From contig CAWCKM010000047.1 of NCBI GenBank assembly GCA_963796125.1, positions 108,592-172,591 of the forward strand: a stretch of DNA of 64,000 bases, in the 5' to 3' direction. The notes under the pieces are model-generated. The model was not told the DNA's origin. It worked only from the letters and a program-made list of their open reading frames with translations, and made no database searches. Of this stretch, positions 28,281 through 38,252 are shown in pieces (positions within the stretch are counted from its first letter, which is position 1; the number at the start of each line of letters is the position of its first letter). The position numbers and the translations under genes are program-made. This stretch comes from DASPRG01 sp963796125. Its GTDB lineage: Bacteria; Nitrospirota; Thermodesulfovibrionia; Thermodesulfovibrionales; SM23-35.

Positions 28281-28527
28281 TCATGGCGTTAACTTTTCTG
28301 GTAAGTCTTGAAATCTGTCTTGCAGCATTATTTTTGTGTATAACGCCTTTTGATGCAGCTTTCTGAAGAACTTTCGATGCCTCTATGAGGGCCTTTCCTG
28401 CTTCTTCTTTATTACCCGAAGTTATAACTGACTCCACTTTCCGTTCGATCGTTTTAATATTTGACCGGACAGATTTATTAAGAAGATTCCTTTTATCAGC
28501 CTGTTTTGCTTTCTTAATGGCCGACAT
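28261..28527 (-). CDS. rpsT: 30S ribosomal protein S20
   Basis: 88 residues, basic and helical: KKAKQADKRNLLNKSVRSNIKT and GVIHKNNAARQISRLTRKVNA. Convergent with holA, overlapping by 20 bases. Confidence 0.96.
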   Translation of the reverse strand: MSAIKKAKQADKRNLLNKSVRSNIKTIERKVESVITSGNKEEAGKALIEASKVLQKAASKGVIHKNNAARQISRLTRKVNAMTKSEAA

Positions 28528-28751
28528 ATTTTTCTTTGTTTATTGCTTTAGCTGGCAAATCTGACCTCCTATTTGAATCATATTTAATAGCATAAATGAG
28601 CTGAGAAAATCAATAGCAGTTTTGTCTATACTATACCGTAATAAAAAGACCTGGAATAAAGATTAAGGATATTATGAATATCTTTCCCAATTTATACTTG
28701 AAATATCATTTCAGAAGAGCATATAATTATCTGTGTTTCTGTGGAGGAAAA

Positions 28752-29328
28752 ATGTCTGACATAATAGAAATAAGATGGCATGGCAGGGGAGGTCAGGGTA
28801 CTGTTACTGCTGCGAAAGTTCTGGCAGATACCTGTTTAAGCGGTGGGAGACATGTGCAGGCCTTTCCAGAATATGGTCCCGAAAGGTCTGGTGCGCCGCT
28901 GAGGGCATACAACAGGATCAGCTCAAAACCGCTGAGGATGCACTGCCCCGTGCTGAATCCTCAAGTCGTAGGCGTTGTGGATTCCAACCCTTCTGGATTC
29001 AGTCAATGTTTCAGAGGGTGCAACAGAGAATGCAATATTTGTCATTAATACTCCCAAAAACCCCGGGGAGATAAAAGAAAAGCTTAATCCAAAACCTGGG
29101 CAGAAGGTTTTTGCAATTGATGCAACAAAGATAGCCTTTGAATGTATAGGAAGGGCGTTGCCAAATGCTTCCATGCTTGGTGCTGTATGCAAGGTGACAG
29201 GCCTTGTAAGCCTGGAACACCTCCTTGAGGATGTAAGGAAGAGTTTTGGGAAGAAGTTTTCTCAAAAGATTATCGATGGCAACATCGAAGCAACGAGACG
29301 TGGATATGAGGAGGTAAGAGAAGAGTGA
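28752..29328 (+). CDS. porG: Pyruvate:ferredoxin oxidoreductase gamma subunit (frameshifted)
   Basis: The start at 28752 has GGAGGAAAA in front of it. The gamma-domain signature WHGRGGQGTVTAAKVLAD and the FPEYGPERSGAPLRAYNRIS block are clear. After VVGVVD the frame changes (one extra base at about 28970-28985), and the rest, LLDSVNVSEGATENAIFVINT to ATRRGYEEV, follows in the next frame. Joined length is about 191 residues. It begins the por operon with porD, porA and porB. Confidence 0.9.
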
Positions 29329-29618
29329 AACTGAAGGGATGGAAGGAGCTTACCCCAGGCGCTGTAATACTCGAGGCCGGGAATGCAGCAGAGTTTAAGA
29401 CAGGTTCATGGAGGGCATTTAAACCAATATGGATTAAGGAAAACTGCATTCAATGCCTTTTCTGCTGGATCTATTGTCCTGATATGGCAATAAAAGTGAA
29501 AGATGGGAAAAGGGGAGAATATGATTATGACTTCTGCAAGGGATGCGGCATTTGTGCCTTAGAATGTCCTGGCAAGAAGGGGAAAAAGGCTATCGTAATG
29601 GTGGAGGAAGGGAAATAA
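29325..29618 (+). CDS. porD: Pyruvate:ferredoxin oxidoreductase delta subunit
   Basis: 97 residues with two [4Fe-4S] motifs: NCIQCLFCWIYCPD and FCKGCGICALECPGK. It carries electrons between the TPP centre and ferredoxin. GTG start at 29325 overlaps the porG stop; porA follows after two bases. Confidence 0.92.
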   Translation: MKLKGWKELTPGAVILEAGNAAEFKTGSWRAFKPIWIKENCIQCLFCWIYCPDMAIKVKDGKRGEYDYDFCKGCGICALECPGKKGKKAIVMVEEGK

Positions 29619-29619
29619 C

Positions 29620-30798
29620 ATGGCAAGAATTGTTGCCGTCACAGGGAATGAGGCTGTAGCTGAGGCATTCAGACAGATAAATCCGGATGTATGTGCTGCC
29701 TACCCAATTACTCCCGCGACAGATTTGATGCAGAGATTTGCAAGCTTTGTCTCTAACGGGAAAGTTGATACAGAGTTGATTCTTGTTGAGAGTGAGCACA
29801 GCGCAATGAGCGCCTGCATCGGAGCCTCTGCCGGTGGTGGAAGGGTTGCAACTGCAACAAGCAGTCAGGGTCTTGCTCTCATGTGGGAGATGCTTTTTAT
29901 TGCTTCGGGCACAAGGCTTCCTATTGTCATGCCTGTTGTGAATAGGGCACTTTCTGCACCTCTCAACATTCATGGAGACCACTCTGATGTAATGGGAGCA
30001 AGGGACTCCGGATGGATTCAACTCTGGTCTGAAAATGCACAAGAGGCATATGACAATACTATCCAGGCATTCAGGATTGCAGAACACATGGATATAAGGC
30101 TGCCGGTGATGGTATGTCTGGATGGCTTTATTATAAGCCACTCAATAGAAAGGGTAGAGTATATTGAAGATAAGGATGTGAAAGACTTTGTCGGAGAATA
30201 CAAGCCTTTGTATCCACTGCTTGACATCCATAACCCGAAAAGTTATGGTCCTCTTATCCTGCCTGACCTCTATCATGAATATAAACGTGCCCAGCACGAA
30301 GTTATGACAAAAGTTCAGGATGTTGTCCTTGGTGTGGCTGAAGAATTTGAAAAAATAAGCGGAAGGAAATATGGTCTATTTGAAACCTACAGGCTCGAAG
30401 ATGCAGAAATAGCTCTTGTGATACTGAACTCTGCAGCCGGCACTTCCAAAGATGTGGTCGATGAATTCAGAGAAAGGGGTATTAAGGCAGGGCTTTTAAA
30501 ACCCAGGCTTTTCAGACCTTTTCCATACAAAGAGGTTGCTGATGCCTTAAAACACCTCAAGGCTATCTGTGTGCTTGACAGGGCTGATTCTTTTGGTGCC
30601 TACGGTCCTGTTTTTGCAGAAGTAAGCTCTGCCCTTTATCAAATGAGAGAAAGACCTCAAATGATCAACAAGATTTACGGTTTAGGCGGGAGGGATTTTC
30701 TGCCCCAGCATGCAGAAGAGGTTTTATCAGAGCTAGTAGAAATAACAAAAACAGATAAGGTGAGGATTGTGAAAGAATATATTGGAGTGAGGGAATAA
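29620..30798 (+). CDS. porA: Pyruvate:ferredoxin oxidoreductase alpha subunit
   Basis: 392 residues. The substrate-binding YPITPATDLMQRF block, ESEHSAMSACIGASAGGGRVATATSSQG, and the C-terminal NSAAGTSKDVVDEFRERGIKAGLL are typical of the PorA/2-oxoacid oxidoreductase alpha family. Por catalyses pyruvate + CoA + oxidised ferredoxin to acetyl-CoA + CO2, or the reverse in carbon-fixing anaerobes. Which 2-oxoacid is used is inferred from family resemblance. Confidence 0.92.
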   Translation: MARIVAVTGNEAVAEAFRQINPDVCAAYPITPATDLMQRFASFVSNGKVDTELILVESEHSAMSACIGASAGGGRVATATSSQGLALMWEMLFIASGTRLPIVMPVVNRALSAPLNIHGDHSDVMGARDSGWIQLWSENAQEAYDNTIQAFRIAEHMDIRLPVMVCLDGFIISHSIERVEYIEDKDVKDFVGEYKPLYPLLDIHNPKSYGPLILPDLYHEYKRAQHEVMTKVQDVVLGVAEEFEKISGRKYGLFETYRLEDAEIALVILNSAAGTSKDVVDEFRERGIKAGLLKPRLFRPFPYKEVADALKHLKAICVLDRADSFGAYGPVFAEVSSALYQMRERPQMINKIYGLGGRDFLPQHAEEVLSELVEITKTDKVRIVKEYIGVRE

Positions 30799-30799
30799 A

Positions 30800-31736
30800 A
30801 TGGCAGTAGCACTCAAATTAAAGGAACTCTCAAAAAAGGAAGACCTCTTTACCCATGGTCACAGAATGTGTTCTGGCTGCGGCGCACCAATAGCCGTCAA
30901 GATGGTCCTGTTTGCATCTGAGTATCCCATAGTTGCATGTTCTTCAACAGGATGTCTTGAAGTCTCCTCCTGTATCTCATTGTATACCTCTTGGAAGATA
31001 CCCTGGATACACAGTGCTTTTGAAAATGCCGCTGCTACGATAGCAGGGGTAGAGACAATGTACAGGGCTCTCAAGAAGAAAGGCAAGATCAATGAGGAAA
31101 TAAAGTTCGTGACCTTCTGTGGAGATGGCGGAACCTATGATATAGGAATCCAGAGCCTTTCTGGTGCCGTAGAGCGCGGACATGACATGCTTTATATCTG
31201 CTATGATAACGGTGCCTATATGAATACGGGGATACAGCGTTCAAGCGCTACCCCTCTCGGTGCAGATACCACAACATGTCCTGCAGGGATCGAGCATACC
31301 AGGAAAGACTCAGGAGCGAAAGAATCTCACCAGAATTATGGCTGCACATGATATTCCCTACACAGCCCAGGCATCGATAAGCAACTGGCTTGACCTTATG
31401 AAGAAGGTTCAGAAAGCGCTCTCCATAAAGGGTCCAAAGTTTATGAATATCCTCTCACCCTGCAATCGTGGTTGGAGGTCAAGGACTGACGATGCCATAA
31501 TGCTCAGCAGGCTTGCGGTGAATACATGTTTCTGGCCACTCTATGAGGTCGAGAACGGAGTAACCAAAATAACCTTCAAACCGAAGGAGAAAAAGCCTGT
31601 TGTAGATTTTCTCAAGCCCCAGGGAAGGTTCAAACACCTCTTCAGTCCTGAAAATGCATGGCTCTTAAAGCAATTTCAGGATGATGTAGACAAGGAATGG
31701 GAGAGGCTTCAGAGAGAGTCATCCCAGCAGGGTTAG
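30800..31736 (+). CDS. porB: Pyruvate:ferredoxin oxidoreductase beta subunit (frameshifted)
   Basis: TPP-binding subunit: HRMCSGCGAP, TGCLEVS, and the TPP/Mg motif CGDGGTYDIGIQSLSGA..RGHD followed by CYDNGAYMNTGIQRS. The frame changes by one base near 31290-31300; the second frame carries GKTQERKNLTRIMAAHDIPYTAQAS to the stop. Joined length is about 311 residues. Last gene of porGDAB. Confidence 0.92.
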
Positions 31737-31780
31737 AAATTCCTTTTAACTAAGATTCAATCCTTCAGGATATAATTTTT

Positions 31781-31853
31781 TGTCATTTGTCATCCAGAAT
31801 CTCTGGAATCCTTCTTTATAAAATTAGATTCTGGACTAAGCTCAGAATGACAG
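31781..31853. repeat. Family B inverted repeat
   Basis: TGTCATCCAGAATCTCTGGAATCC pairs loosely with AGATTCTGGAC...CAGAATGACA. It lies in the spacer after porB and probably acts as a bidirectional hairpin. Confidence 0.65.
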
Positions 31854-31898
31854 ACTCAACATTTCAGATCAGCTTCGCTACGGATAGTTTATTTTCCC

Positions 31899-32654
31899 TT
31901 ACGGAATCGTGTCAATCGATGCGAATTTTGGTTCATGGAGCGGGAGCAGTATATCTGCCATATCTCTTACTTTTAGCACGATATCATATGCATCATACGC
32001 ATTGACATGAGTTCCGGGCGGGATGACTTCCATCTCCAGGGCCTTAATCTTTAAAGGAGGATGAAAAGTTTTCCATGATAGTGCAGAATCCTGTTATGGC
32101 TGCTTTCCCCTGAGCAGTGTTTACCAGCACTGTTAATCCACCTTCAGTGTGAGCCGGCGTATGGATGACCTCAATGCCGGGAATAATTTCCTGATCACCT
32201 GTATCTTTGTAATCTGACCATTCTTTTCAATGTCCAGGATACAATCTTCCAGATAACGGAAATCTAAAGGATGCTGGTTGTGTATTCTCTCCAGTTCTTT
32301 TTCGTGAATGTAGAACTTTGCATTAATGCATTTGTAATCATTTTCACAATGGTCGTTGTGTAAATGAGTATGGATAACAATATCGATATCCTCTGGTTTC
32401 AGACCCCATCGACTTAGACCTTCCTCAAACGTATAAATTTTCCCACCAATGGAAGCTTCTCTCTCCTTAGATTTCAAAGGTGCGAGTTCACCTGTATCTA
32501 CTATGACTTTCTTTTCTCCGCCCTCCAGATACCAGCAGTAAATGGGGATCGTATAAGGTTGCCCATAATCGCTCTGATACGTCATCATACCCTTGTCAAA
32601 AGCCTTTGTCCCCATCACAATAGGGTGTATTTTATATTGATTCATTACAGTCAT
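31899..32654 (-). CDS. Metallo-beta-lactamase-fold hydrolase, lactonase-like (two frameshifts)
   Basis: The N-terminal 150 residues include the zinc motif HTHLHNDHCEN and EGGEKKVIVDTGEL. A frame change near 32220 leads to GDQEIIPGIEVIHTPAHTEGGLTVLV, and another near 32060 to EMEVIPPGTHVNAYDAYDIVLKVRDMADILLPLHEPKFASIDTIP, ending at 31899. The joined protein is about 250 residues and resembles the N-acyl homoserine lactonase-like branch. The substrate is unknown; lactonase is only the family label. It stands alone between por and the accessory region. Confidence 0.65.
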
Positions 32655-33025
32655 AAAATCCTCCTCAATTCTAAAGTTACAATTACTAATTAATTTTAAC
32701 TCTTCGAAAGAAAAAATGTGAAATGCCTGACAGGTTCATTGTCTCGATTGTAATGCGGGTGATTAAGTTCATTGAAGTTAGCGAAAACAGTGCAGGAGAG
32801 TTAATCTCTCAACCTCACATAGCATCCTACATGAGGTAGTCCCTCACTCCCCTGCCTAAACATTTTAATTCATGGAAACTTACAGATAGGGTACAGATTA
32901 GAGGGGAGGGTGGTTAAAAGATAGAGTGCAACGCTTAGTACTCACAGTACTTCGCATTTTTGCGTAAGCTGATAATTATGTGAGGGAGGTCTTCAGGTAT
33001 ACTAAAGACAGAAAGAAAGAAGAAC
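32655..33025. other. Spacer of 371 bases
   Basis: No gene. It holds family D repeat copy 1 (32799-32906) and the promoter region of the HAD gene. I see nothing else. Confidence 0.6.
32799..32906. repeat. Family D repeat, copy 1
   Basis: It reads GGAGAGTTAATCTCTCAACC, then CATGAGGTAGTCCCTCACTC, and ends with AACTTACAGATAGGGTACAG. It aligns over about 105 bases with 33897-34003 in the same orientation. Short complementary arms (GGAGAG/CTCTC, CCTCAC/GTGAGG type) are visible. Confidence 0.8.
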
Positions 33026-33589
33026 ATGAAGAAGGCAGTTATAGACGTTGATAATACCTTGTGGCATTTCTGTGATGTCCTTTATGAACGGCTGAAAAGG
33101 ATCAACGGTTCAGTGCCAGCTCCTGATGGCTGGACCGAGTGGGAGTTCTGGGAAAGGTACTGTTCGAAAGAGGACTTCTTAAGTGTAATCGAGGATATCC
33201 ATCTGAATCAGGACGATGATGAGCACCTGCCTTATCCTGAAGCGAGAGATTTCCTTGCAACTCTGAAAAAGCATGATTTCTACCTCATTGTCGCAAGCCA
33301 TCGCACTCCTGAAAGCAGAGAACAAACGCACAGATGGCTCGTAAAACATGATCTTGTATTCGATGAATTGCATTTATCTCATGACAAGACAGTCCTTTTC
33401 GAAGAAGATTGTTGTATCGTTGTGGACGATGCCCCGTCTGTTTTAGAAAAAGCCGCAGGGAAAAGGATTGTAGCTTCAGGGCTTATGTTCCCCTGGAACA
33501 AGAGCAGCAGGAATAATGGCTACAGGCTCTTTCATAGTCTCACCGAGATATTAGAATATGTTCTTGACCATTCGCTGAAGATGAAATAA
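33026..33589 (+). CDS. HAD-superfamily phosphatase-like protein
   Basis: 187 residues. Motif I is DVDNT (AVIDVDNTLWHF), motif II is probably the Ser in VASHRTPES, and motif IV is VVDDAPS. It lacks a large cap. It resembles 5'-nucleotidase-like HAD proteins. The substrate is unknown. It is flanked by two copies of a family D repeat. Confidence 0.75.
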   Translation: MKKAVIDVDNTLWHFCDVLYERLKRINGSVPAPDGWTEWEFWERYCSKEDFLSVIEDIHLNQDDDEHLPYPEARDFLATLKKHDFYLIVASHRTPESREQTHRWLVKHDLVFDELHLSHDKTVLFEEDCCIVVDDAPSVLEKAAGKRIVASGLMFPWNKSSRNNGYRLFHSLTEILEYVLDHSLKMK

Positions 33590-33636
33590 TCTGTTATAAA
33601 CAGTGATTGTCAGAAATTCCAAGCACTCAGGGTTTG

Positions 33637-33873
33637 CTATTTATTAGCCGAACCTCTGCATTTTCTGGGTCTCTTTCCATTTCTTCTTGAAAGTTGGTAA
33701 TTTAGCCTCGGGAGAGATTTTTTATGTTTTTTCTTCAGTACGTTTTGTTCTCTGTCTTTTTTTAATAAATCCATTAGCTCTTCATACATCTGTGTTATGC
33801 CAGTCTGGCATAACACACAGATGTCTTTTTGAAATGTTTCATTGCCACATTTTCTGCATTTGGTAGATCTCAT
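33637..33873 (-). CDS. Small zinc-ribbon protein
   Basis: 78 residues from ATG 33873 (MRSTKCRKCGNETFQKDICVLC). One CxxC pair and a second CxxC (CVLC) could bind zinc. The C-terminal half is highly basic (KKKHKKSLPRLNYQLSRRNGKRPRKCRG), suggesting nucleic acid binding. A near-perfect 37-base palindrome lies inside the coding region (33788-33824). Upstream in-frame codons run into the family D repeat, so I prefer this start. No homologue recognised. Confidence 0.5.
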   Translation of the reverse strand: MRSTKCRKCGNETFQKDICVLCQTGITQMYEELMDLLKKDREQNVLKKKHKKSLPRLNYQLSRRNGKRPRKCRGSANK

Positions 33874-33896
33874 ATTCCTATTTATACCAATACTCA

Positions 33897-34003
33897 GGGG
33901 AATTGATCTCCCAACCTCACACCATTCCAAATGAGGTTGTCCCCATACTCCCCTGAGTGCAAAATTTTAAATCATAAGAACTTACAGATAGGTTACAGAT
34001 TGT
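33897..34003. repeat. Family D repeat, copy 2
   Basis: Matches 32799-32906: TGATCTCCCAACCTCACACC, then ATGAGGTTGTCCCCATACTC, and ends with AACTTACAGATAGGTTACAG. Confidence 0.8.
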
Positions 34004-34086
34004 AACCTATTAGAATTATTCACAATTTTGCTGATGAAAACAGGGGAAAGGAGACTGTCTTTACAAATAAAACGCTTTTTATGAAA

Positions 34087-34812
34087 TTACTTCTTTCCCC
34101 CAAAGACTGCGAATATACCATTCTTGAAATAGCAATCCACATCCAAGAACCCTGCTTCTTCCAGTGCCTTTAATTGATTTCCCAATGTATCAGGCTTGTT
34201 CATGCTTGAAGGGTCTTTATAACGCCTTATTAAATCTTCTGGCATTTCATCCTTGATATTGTAGTAATTCATCATATGCCTCATCCAATCTTTCCATATA
34301 GCAAAATACCATCCTTCAAGTTCTTCTGATGGAGGAAGTACAACATCCATATTTACAAAACGACCTCCGGAGTTTAAGTGTGATGCTATATAGCGAAAAA
34401 GCATGGACTTTTCAGCCATTTCGAGATGATGAATTGCCATGGAAGATACACAAACGTCATAATTTCCCAACTCTACTACTCCATTCAAGATATCTTGGAA
34501 GGTCGCTTTTATAAAATGCACGCTCTTGAAGGTCTTAAGCCTTTCTTTAGCCTTTTGAAGCATACCTTCATTACCATCTATCAGTGTTGCAGATATAGAA
34601 GTATTGGCTTTAAGTAATTCTTCAGTCAGTATTCCATCACCACAGCCTAAATCCAAAAGCTTGATATTCCCTTGTCTGTCAAGGAAATGCGCAAAGAGTG
34701 AGGAAATAAACCAGAACATTTTCCTGCGTTCAATGATATAGATCTCTGCCTTATCAAGGTAGTTGTCTGCAAATTCATTATTTGCCCATGCTGACTCTCT
34801 GAAGTCGCTCAC
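34087..34812 (-). CDS. SAM-dependent methyltransferase (class I)
   Basis: 241 residues. Motif I is LLDLGCGDGILTEELL, with TLIDGNEGML (acidic residue of motif II), NYDVCVSSMAIHHL and NSGGRFVNMDVV following in order. The substrate is unknown. It precedes the HU gene on the same strand. Confidence 0.85.
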   Translation of the reverse strand: MSDFRESAWANNEFADNYLDKAEIYIIERRKMFWFISSLFAHFLDRQGNIKLLDLGCGDGILTEELLKANTSISATLIDGNEGMLQKAKERLKTFKSVHFIKATFQDILNGVVELGNYDVCVSSMAIHHLEMAEKSMLFRYIASHLNSGGRFVNMDVVLPPSEELEGWYFAIWKDWMRHMMNYYNIKDEMPEDLIRRYKDPSSMNKPDTLGNQLKALEEAGFLDVDCYFKNGIFAVFGGKK

Positions 34813-34843
34813 AACAGATTACTTTACTGGATTGATAATAAAT

Positions 34844-35131
34844 TTATTTCTTCCCGAGGATACCGTCTTTCGCAGCCTTTGCGACTCGAAATTTTACGAC
34901 CTTCTTAGCAGCTATTCTGATAACCTCGCCAGTCCGGGGATTTCTCCCGTTGCGAGCTTTCCGTTGGACCAGTACAATCTTTCCGATGCCGGGAAGTGTG
35001 AAAGAGTTCTTTGCCTCCTTGTACGCAAGCTTCGCGATTTCATCAAGGATTGTCACTGCTTGGACTTTCTTGATGTCCGCCTTTTTTGCAATGTGGTCTG
35101 CAATTTGAGACTTCGTCATTGGCTTCGACAT
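34844..35131 (-). CDS. HU-family DNA-binding protein
   Basis: 95 residues. MTKSQIADHIAKKADIKKVQA, the beta-arm RKARNGRNPRTGEVIRI (tip RNPRTGE) and KVVKFRVAK are typical of HU/IHF. A chromosomal architectural protein. Confidence 0.93.
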   Translation of the reverse strand: MSKPMTKSQIADHIAKKADIKKVQAVTILDEIAKLAYKEAKNSFTLPGIGKIVLVQRKARNGRNPRTGEVIRIAAKKVVKFRVAKAAKDGILGKK

Positions 35132-35719
35132 AACACATTCCTCCTTAAATAAAATTTCTATATTATAAAGAATTGTTCGTGGAAATTCTCCGTTGTCGCC
35201 TGCTACTACACAGAATCAAGTGGTCAAAATTGTCGTGAACAACATATAGAAAGCAACGTTTTGTGAGATCCATGCCCAGGTTTGTTCCTTCCTGTAACTG
35301 AGATTTTCCAACCATCTCCCTTAATACCACATTACCAATGTGAATCGATTAAACAAGTTTACACTGTCCATGAAGAGGGAAAATCTTTCCAAGGGGTAAT
35401 TTTACCCGATAAAAGAGCAAAAAACACATAGACAAATAAAATAAGACTGATATAGTATTTAAATGGGAATACTTCCGCGTAAAAAATAGGAGATCAGGTT
35501 AATATTTAAGACATTTTATTTTTCTCGATAAAGCAATCCCTCAGAGGGGAGAGGAGGTAGAAAGCAGAGGTTTTTTATGTGAGAGATGGGCAAGAACAAT
35601 ATTTTTAAATCATCGTGGAAGTGAGTGGGTAAATATGAGCCGCAAATTACTCATAAGATAGCATGAAACAAAGAGAAAAAGGTATTTCATTGAGGTAAGA
35701 AAATCCGTATGATTTCTGC
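35132..35719. other. Non-coding spacer of 588 bases
   Basis: AT-rich spacer between HU (-) and the ISL3 transposase (+). I see a perfect small hairpin GGGTAA-TT-TTACCC near 35394 and no convincing gene. It may hold promoters for HU and the unrecognised left end of the ISL3 element. Confidence 0.4.
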
Positions 35720-36939
35720 ATGGAAAAGAAGAGACAATTACTGGACGAATATCGATTCCCCGGATTTCGTCCAAGGGCAGATGTACACGGGGTATTTGGA
35801 GACCCGAAGGCACGGGTTATCAGGCTTGAACGGACTCAAAAAAAACGATCTGTGGATGTTGTGGGAAACTACACCGAAGCCATTACGACAAGAAGGCTCG
35901 GCGGATACGAGATTTGTCATGTGGGGATGCACGGATATACCTGGAAGTGGAAGTCTGGCGAGTATTATGCAAGAGGTGCGGGAAAGTGAAGCGGGAGGAA
36001 CTGAATTGGATTGCGGACAATCCCTTTTACACGAAGAGGTTTGCTTATTATGTAGGGAGGAAGTGTCGAACGATGACCGTACAGGATGTAGCCAAAGAGT
36101 TGAAGCTGGACTGGCATACGGTGAAGGCATTGGACAGCGAATACATGCAGAAGCAGCTTCAACGGAATCCCGTAGCAGCGCCTGGGGTAATAGGGATAGA
36201 CGAGATATCCTTACGGAAAGGGCATACCTATCGTATTGTTATCAGCGACTTGGAGAGGGGACGGCCCATCTGGTACGGAGGCGTGGATCGGTCTGAGGAG
36301 AGTCTCGATATGTTTTATGAGTGGCTTGGCATGAAGAAGATCAAAAAGATACGCTTGGCGGTAATGGATATGTGGAAGGCGTTTGAGAAGTCGACAAGGA
36401 ACAATGCTCCACAGGCAGCAATACTCTTTGACAAGTTTCATGTGATGAGGCATCTGGGAGAGGCACTGGATAAAATCCGCAAGATGGAATATGCACGTTT
36501 ATCGGGAAAGGATCGTTCGTATATCAAAGGGCAGAAATATACCCTTTTATCGAACCGTGAGAATCTGACGCTTGATGGTCGGAAAGCACTAAAGAAACTA
36601 CTAAAGGCCAATAGAAGGCTTAATACCGCTTACCTGTTAAAAGAATCATTCGGTCAGTTGTGGAGCTATCAGACTGAGGGATGGGCGAGACGGTTCTTCG
36701 ATAACTGGAAAGAGTCATTAAAGTGGCAAAAACTTGAGCCTTATGAGAAGTTTGCTGAAATGATTGAAAGACATTGGGATGGTGTCGCTGCATACAGCAG
36801 GCCTGAAAATAAAGTTTCGTTGGGATTCGTTGAAGGGCTGAACAATAAGATTCGAGTAATCCAAAGAAGGGCTTATGGCTTAAGAGACGAGGAATATCTC
36901 CGCTTGAAAATCCTTACTTGCATGCTCAAGGAGATATAA
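35720..36939 (+). CDS. ISL3-family transposase (frameshifted)
   Basis: The N-terminal piece (FPGFRPRADVHGVFGDPKARVIRLERTQKKR) is the ISL3 lead-in. After a frame change near 35935 it continues YLEVEVWRVLCKRCGKVKRE (zinc finger), a helix-turn-helix (MTVQDVAKELKLDWHTVKALD) and the DDE domain: Asp in GIDEISLRKGHTYRIVISDL, Asp in AVMDMWKAF, and Glu in SLGFVEGLNNKIR. About 405 residues joined. I could not find clear terminal inverted repeats, so the ends of the element are not given. Confidence 0.85.
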
Positions 36940-36963
36940 ATTGAAATAAAGGGGGGAGCAACT

Positions 36964-37560
36964 ATGAGAAAAAGTTTATATTGCTTGATAATAGCAATGG
37001 TATTCATGCTATTAGTATTAAACTCAGAAGTCTATTCAGCGGAAAACTTTATTCCAGTACATGCTGGCCAGACTTTTACTTTTAGCGTAAAAGATGGTAT
37101 TGGTAATACTGCAACACAGTTATTGTATATAAGTGGCACGACCAATATTCCTTGCTTAAATAAAAATTATTTTTCAGGAGATGTGATATTAAAACATCAA
37201 GGAGTTCCTCTTGATAACGCTGAATTTTTCAATTTTAGGTCAACCCTGACAAAAGTATTTGTATACGATGGCTTTTGTAAGGAACATATGCTATGGCAAC
37301 AAGCGCCAGTTGGAACAACCTGGTCACACGTGGAATCTGAAGGAGATGAAATAGAAAACAAAATATTGGCTATTGAAAATGTTACTGTTCCTGCCGGAAC
37401 CTTCACAGGGTGTCTAAAGATCCGACATAGGTGTACAAATTGCTCCGGGAGTGCCGATTGGATAGAATGGGTTAAACCTGGCTTTTTCATGGTAAAGTGG
37501 GTTGATTACTGGGATGATAATCCTCCGGTTACTTATAGATTGATAAAATGGACTGATTGA
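36964..37560 (+). CDS. Exported protein of unknown function
   Basis: 198 residues with a signal peptide (LYCLIIAMVFMLLVLNSEVYSA). The mature part is beta-rich. It contains ENVTVPAGTFTGCLKIRHR, a PAGTF.G.LKI pattern common in uncharacterised envelope proteins, and about six cysteines. AAGGGGGGAG precedes the start. It lies just after the transposase and is followed by a strong terminator. Confidence 0.6.
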   Translation: MRKSLYCLIIAMVFMLLVLNSEVYSAENFIPVHAGQTFTFSVKDGIGNTATQLLYISGTTNIPCLNKNYFSGDVILKHQGVPLDNAEFFNFRSTLTKVFVYDGFCKEHMLWQQAPVGTTWSHVESEGDEIENKILAIENVTVPAGTFTGCLKIRHRCTNCSGSADWIEWVKPGFFMVKWVDYWDDNPPVTYRLIKWTD

Positions 37561-37587
37561 AAAAAAGTTAAGAGGAGGATAAAGGAA

Positions 37588-37618
37588 GGCAGGGTCAGCA
37601 CTGGCTCTGCCTTTTTAT
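37588..37618 (+). terminator. Rho-independent terminator
   Basis: Ten-pair stem GGCAGGGTCA / TGGCTCTGCC with loop GCAC and a TTTTTA tail, 28 bases after the exported protein gene. Confidence 0.88.
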
Positions 37619-37684
37619 TTCAACATTTCAACTTGCATCGAGAAGCAATCAAAGAGCAGTCAAAGGGGTCAGGTGTCTATTTAT

Positions 37685-38252
37685 TTAGCATTTCCCTCTT
37701 TCACGGAGAATCCTGCTTATTGAGGTAAAGTGCATTTCGAGATAGTCGGCTACCTCCCGGCTGTTCGATATCCGTGCCGTCGCACTGCTTCCAATCTTTC
37801 TATTCCTTTTGCCGAACCACATACCTGCATACCTCAAGAAGATGGCTGTCTTTCTGTATAAGAATCCCTTTGTATCTCCCCTGAAAGAGGTGTCCAACCC
37901 GGTTATGCTGCCTGTTGAATGCCTGAGTGTATACACCGATTGAGCTGCCTCATGCCAGCCGATAGGTTTCCGTCGGGGTCTCTATAATGAGATGGCAGTG
38001 ATTGTTCATAAGACAATAGGCATGGCAGAGCCAGTTGTAGCGCTTATCGACCTGAGACAGGATATCAAGAAGTATCTCTCGATCTCTCTCGTCTTTGAAT
38101 ATGAGTTTCTTTTCGTTTCCTCTACTGGTGACATGGTACACTGCACCAGGGTATTCTATATCGTAAGGGACGCGCCATGACAGCAACTTTATCATATTCA
38201 TATCATAATGACAAGAAAATAGACCTGACCCTATATACCCCTTGGTTTCCAT
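37685..38252 (-). pseudogene. REP-associated tyrosine transposase (RAYT), decayed
   Basis: Y1-transposase family. The N-terminal part reads WRVPYDIEYPGAVYHVTSRGNEKK and the HUH motif is in MNNHCHLIIETP. After ETPTETYRLA the frame breaks, then GVYTQAFNRQHNRVGHLFQGRYKG can be read in another frame, and a C-terminal piece, NSREVADYLEMHFTSISRILRERGK, resembles the helix-turn-helix tail. At least two frame breaks and a probable deletion remain, more than one simple base error, so I call it a pseudogene. RAYTs mobilise short palindromic repeats. Confidence 0.75.

Noticed and set aside
29590..30141. Long minus-strand open frame (183 codons)
   Set aside because: It lies antisense to porA, whose protein is clearly conserved; the minus-strand product has no recognisable motif and odd cysteine/histidine composition.
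35709..36296. 195-codon frame overlapping the ISL3 transposase
   Set aside because: It is an alternative frame of the transposase; the ISL3 motifs are in the frames used in the annotation.
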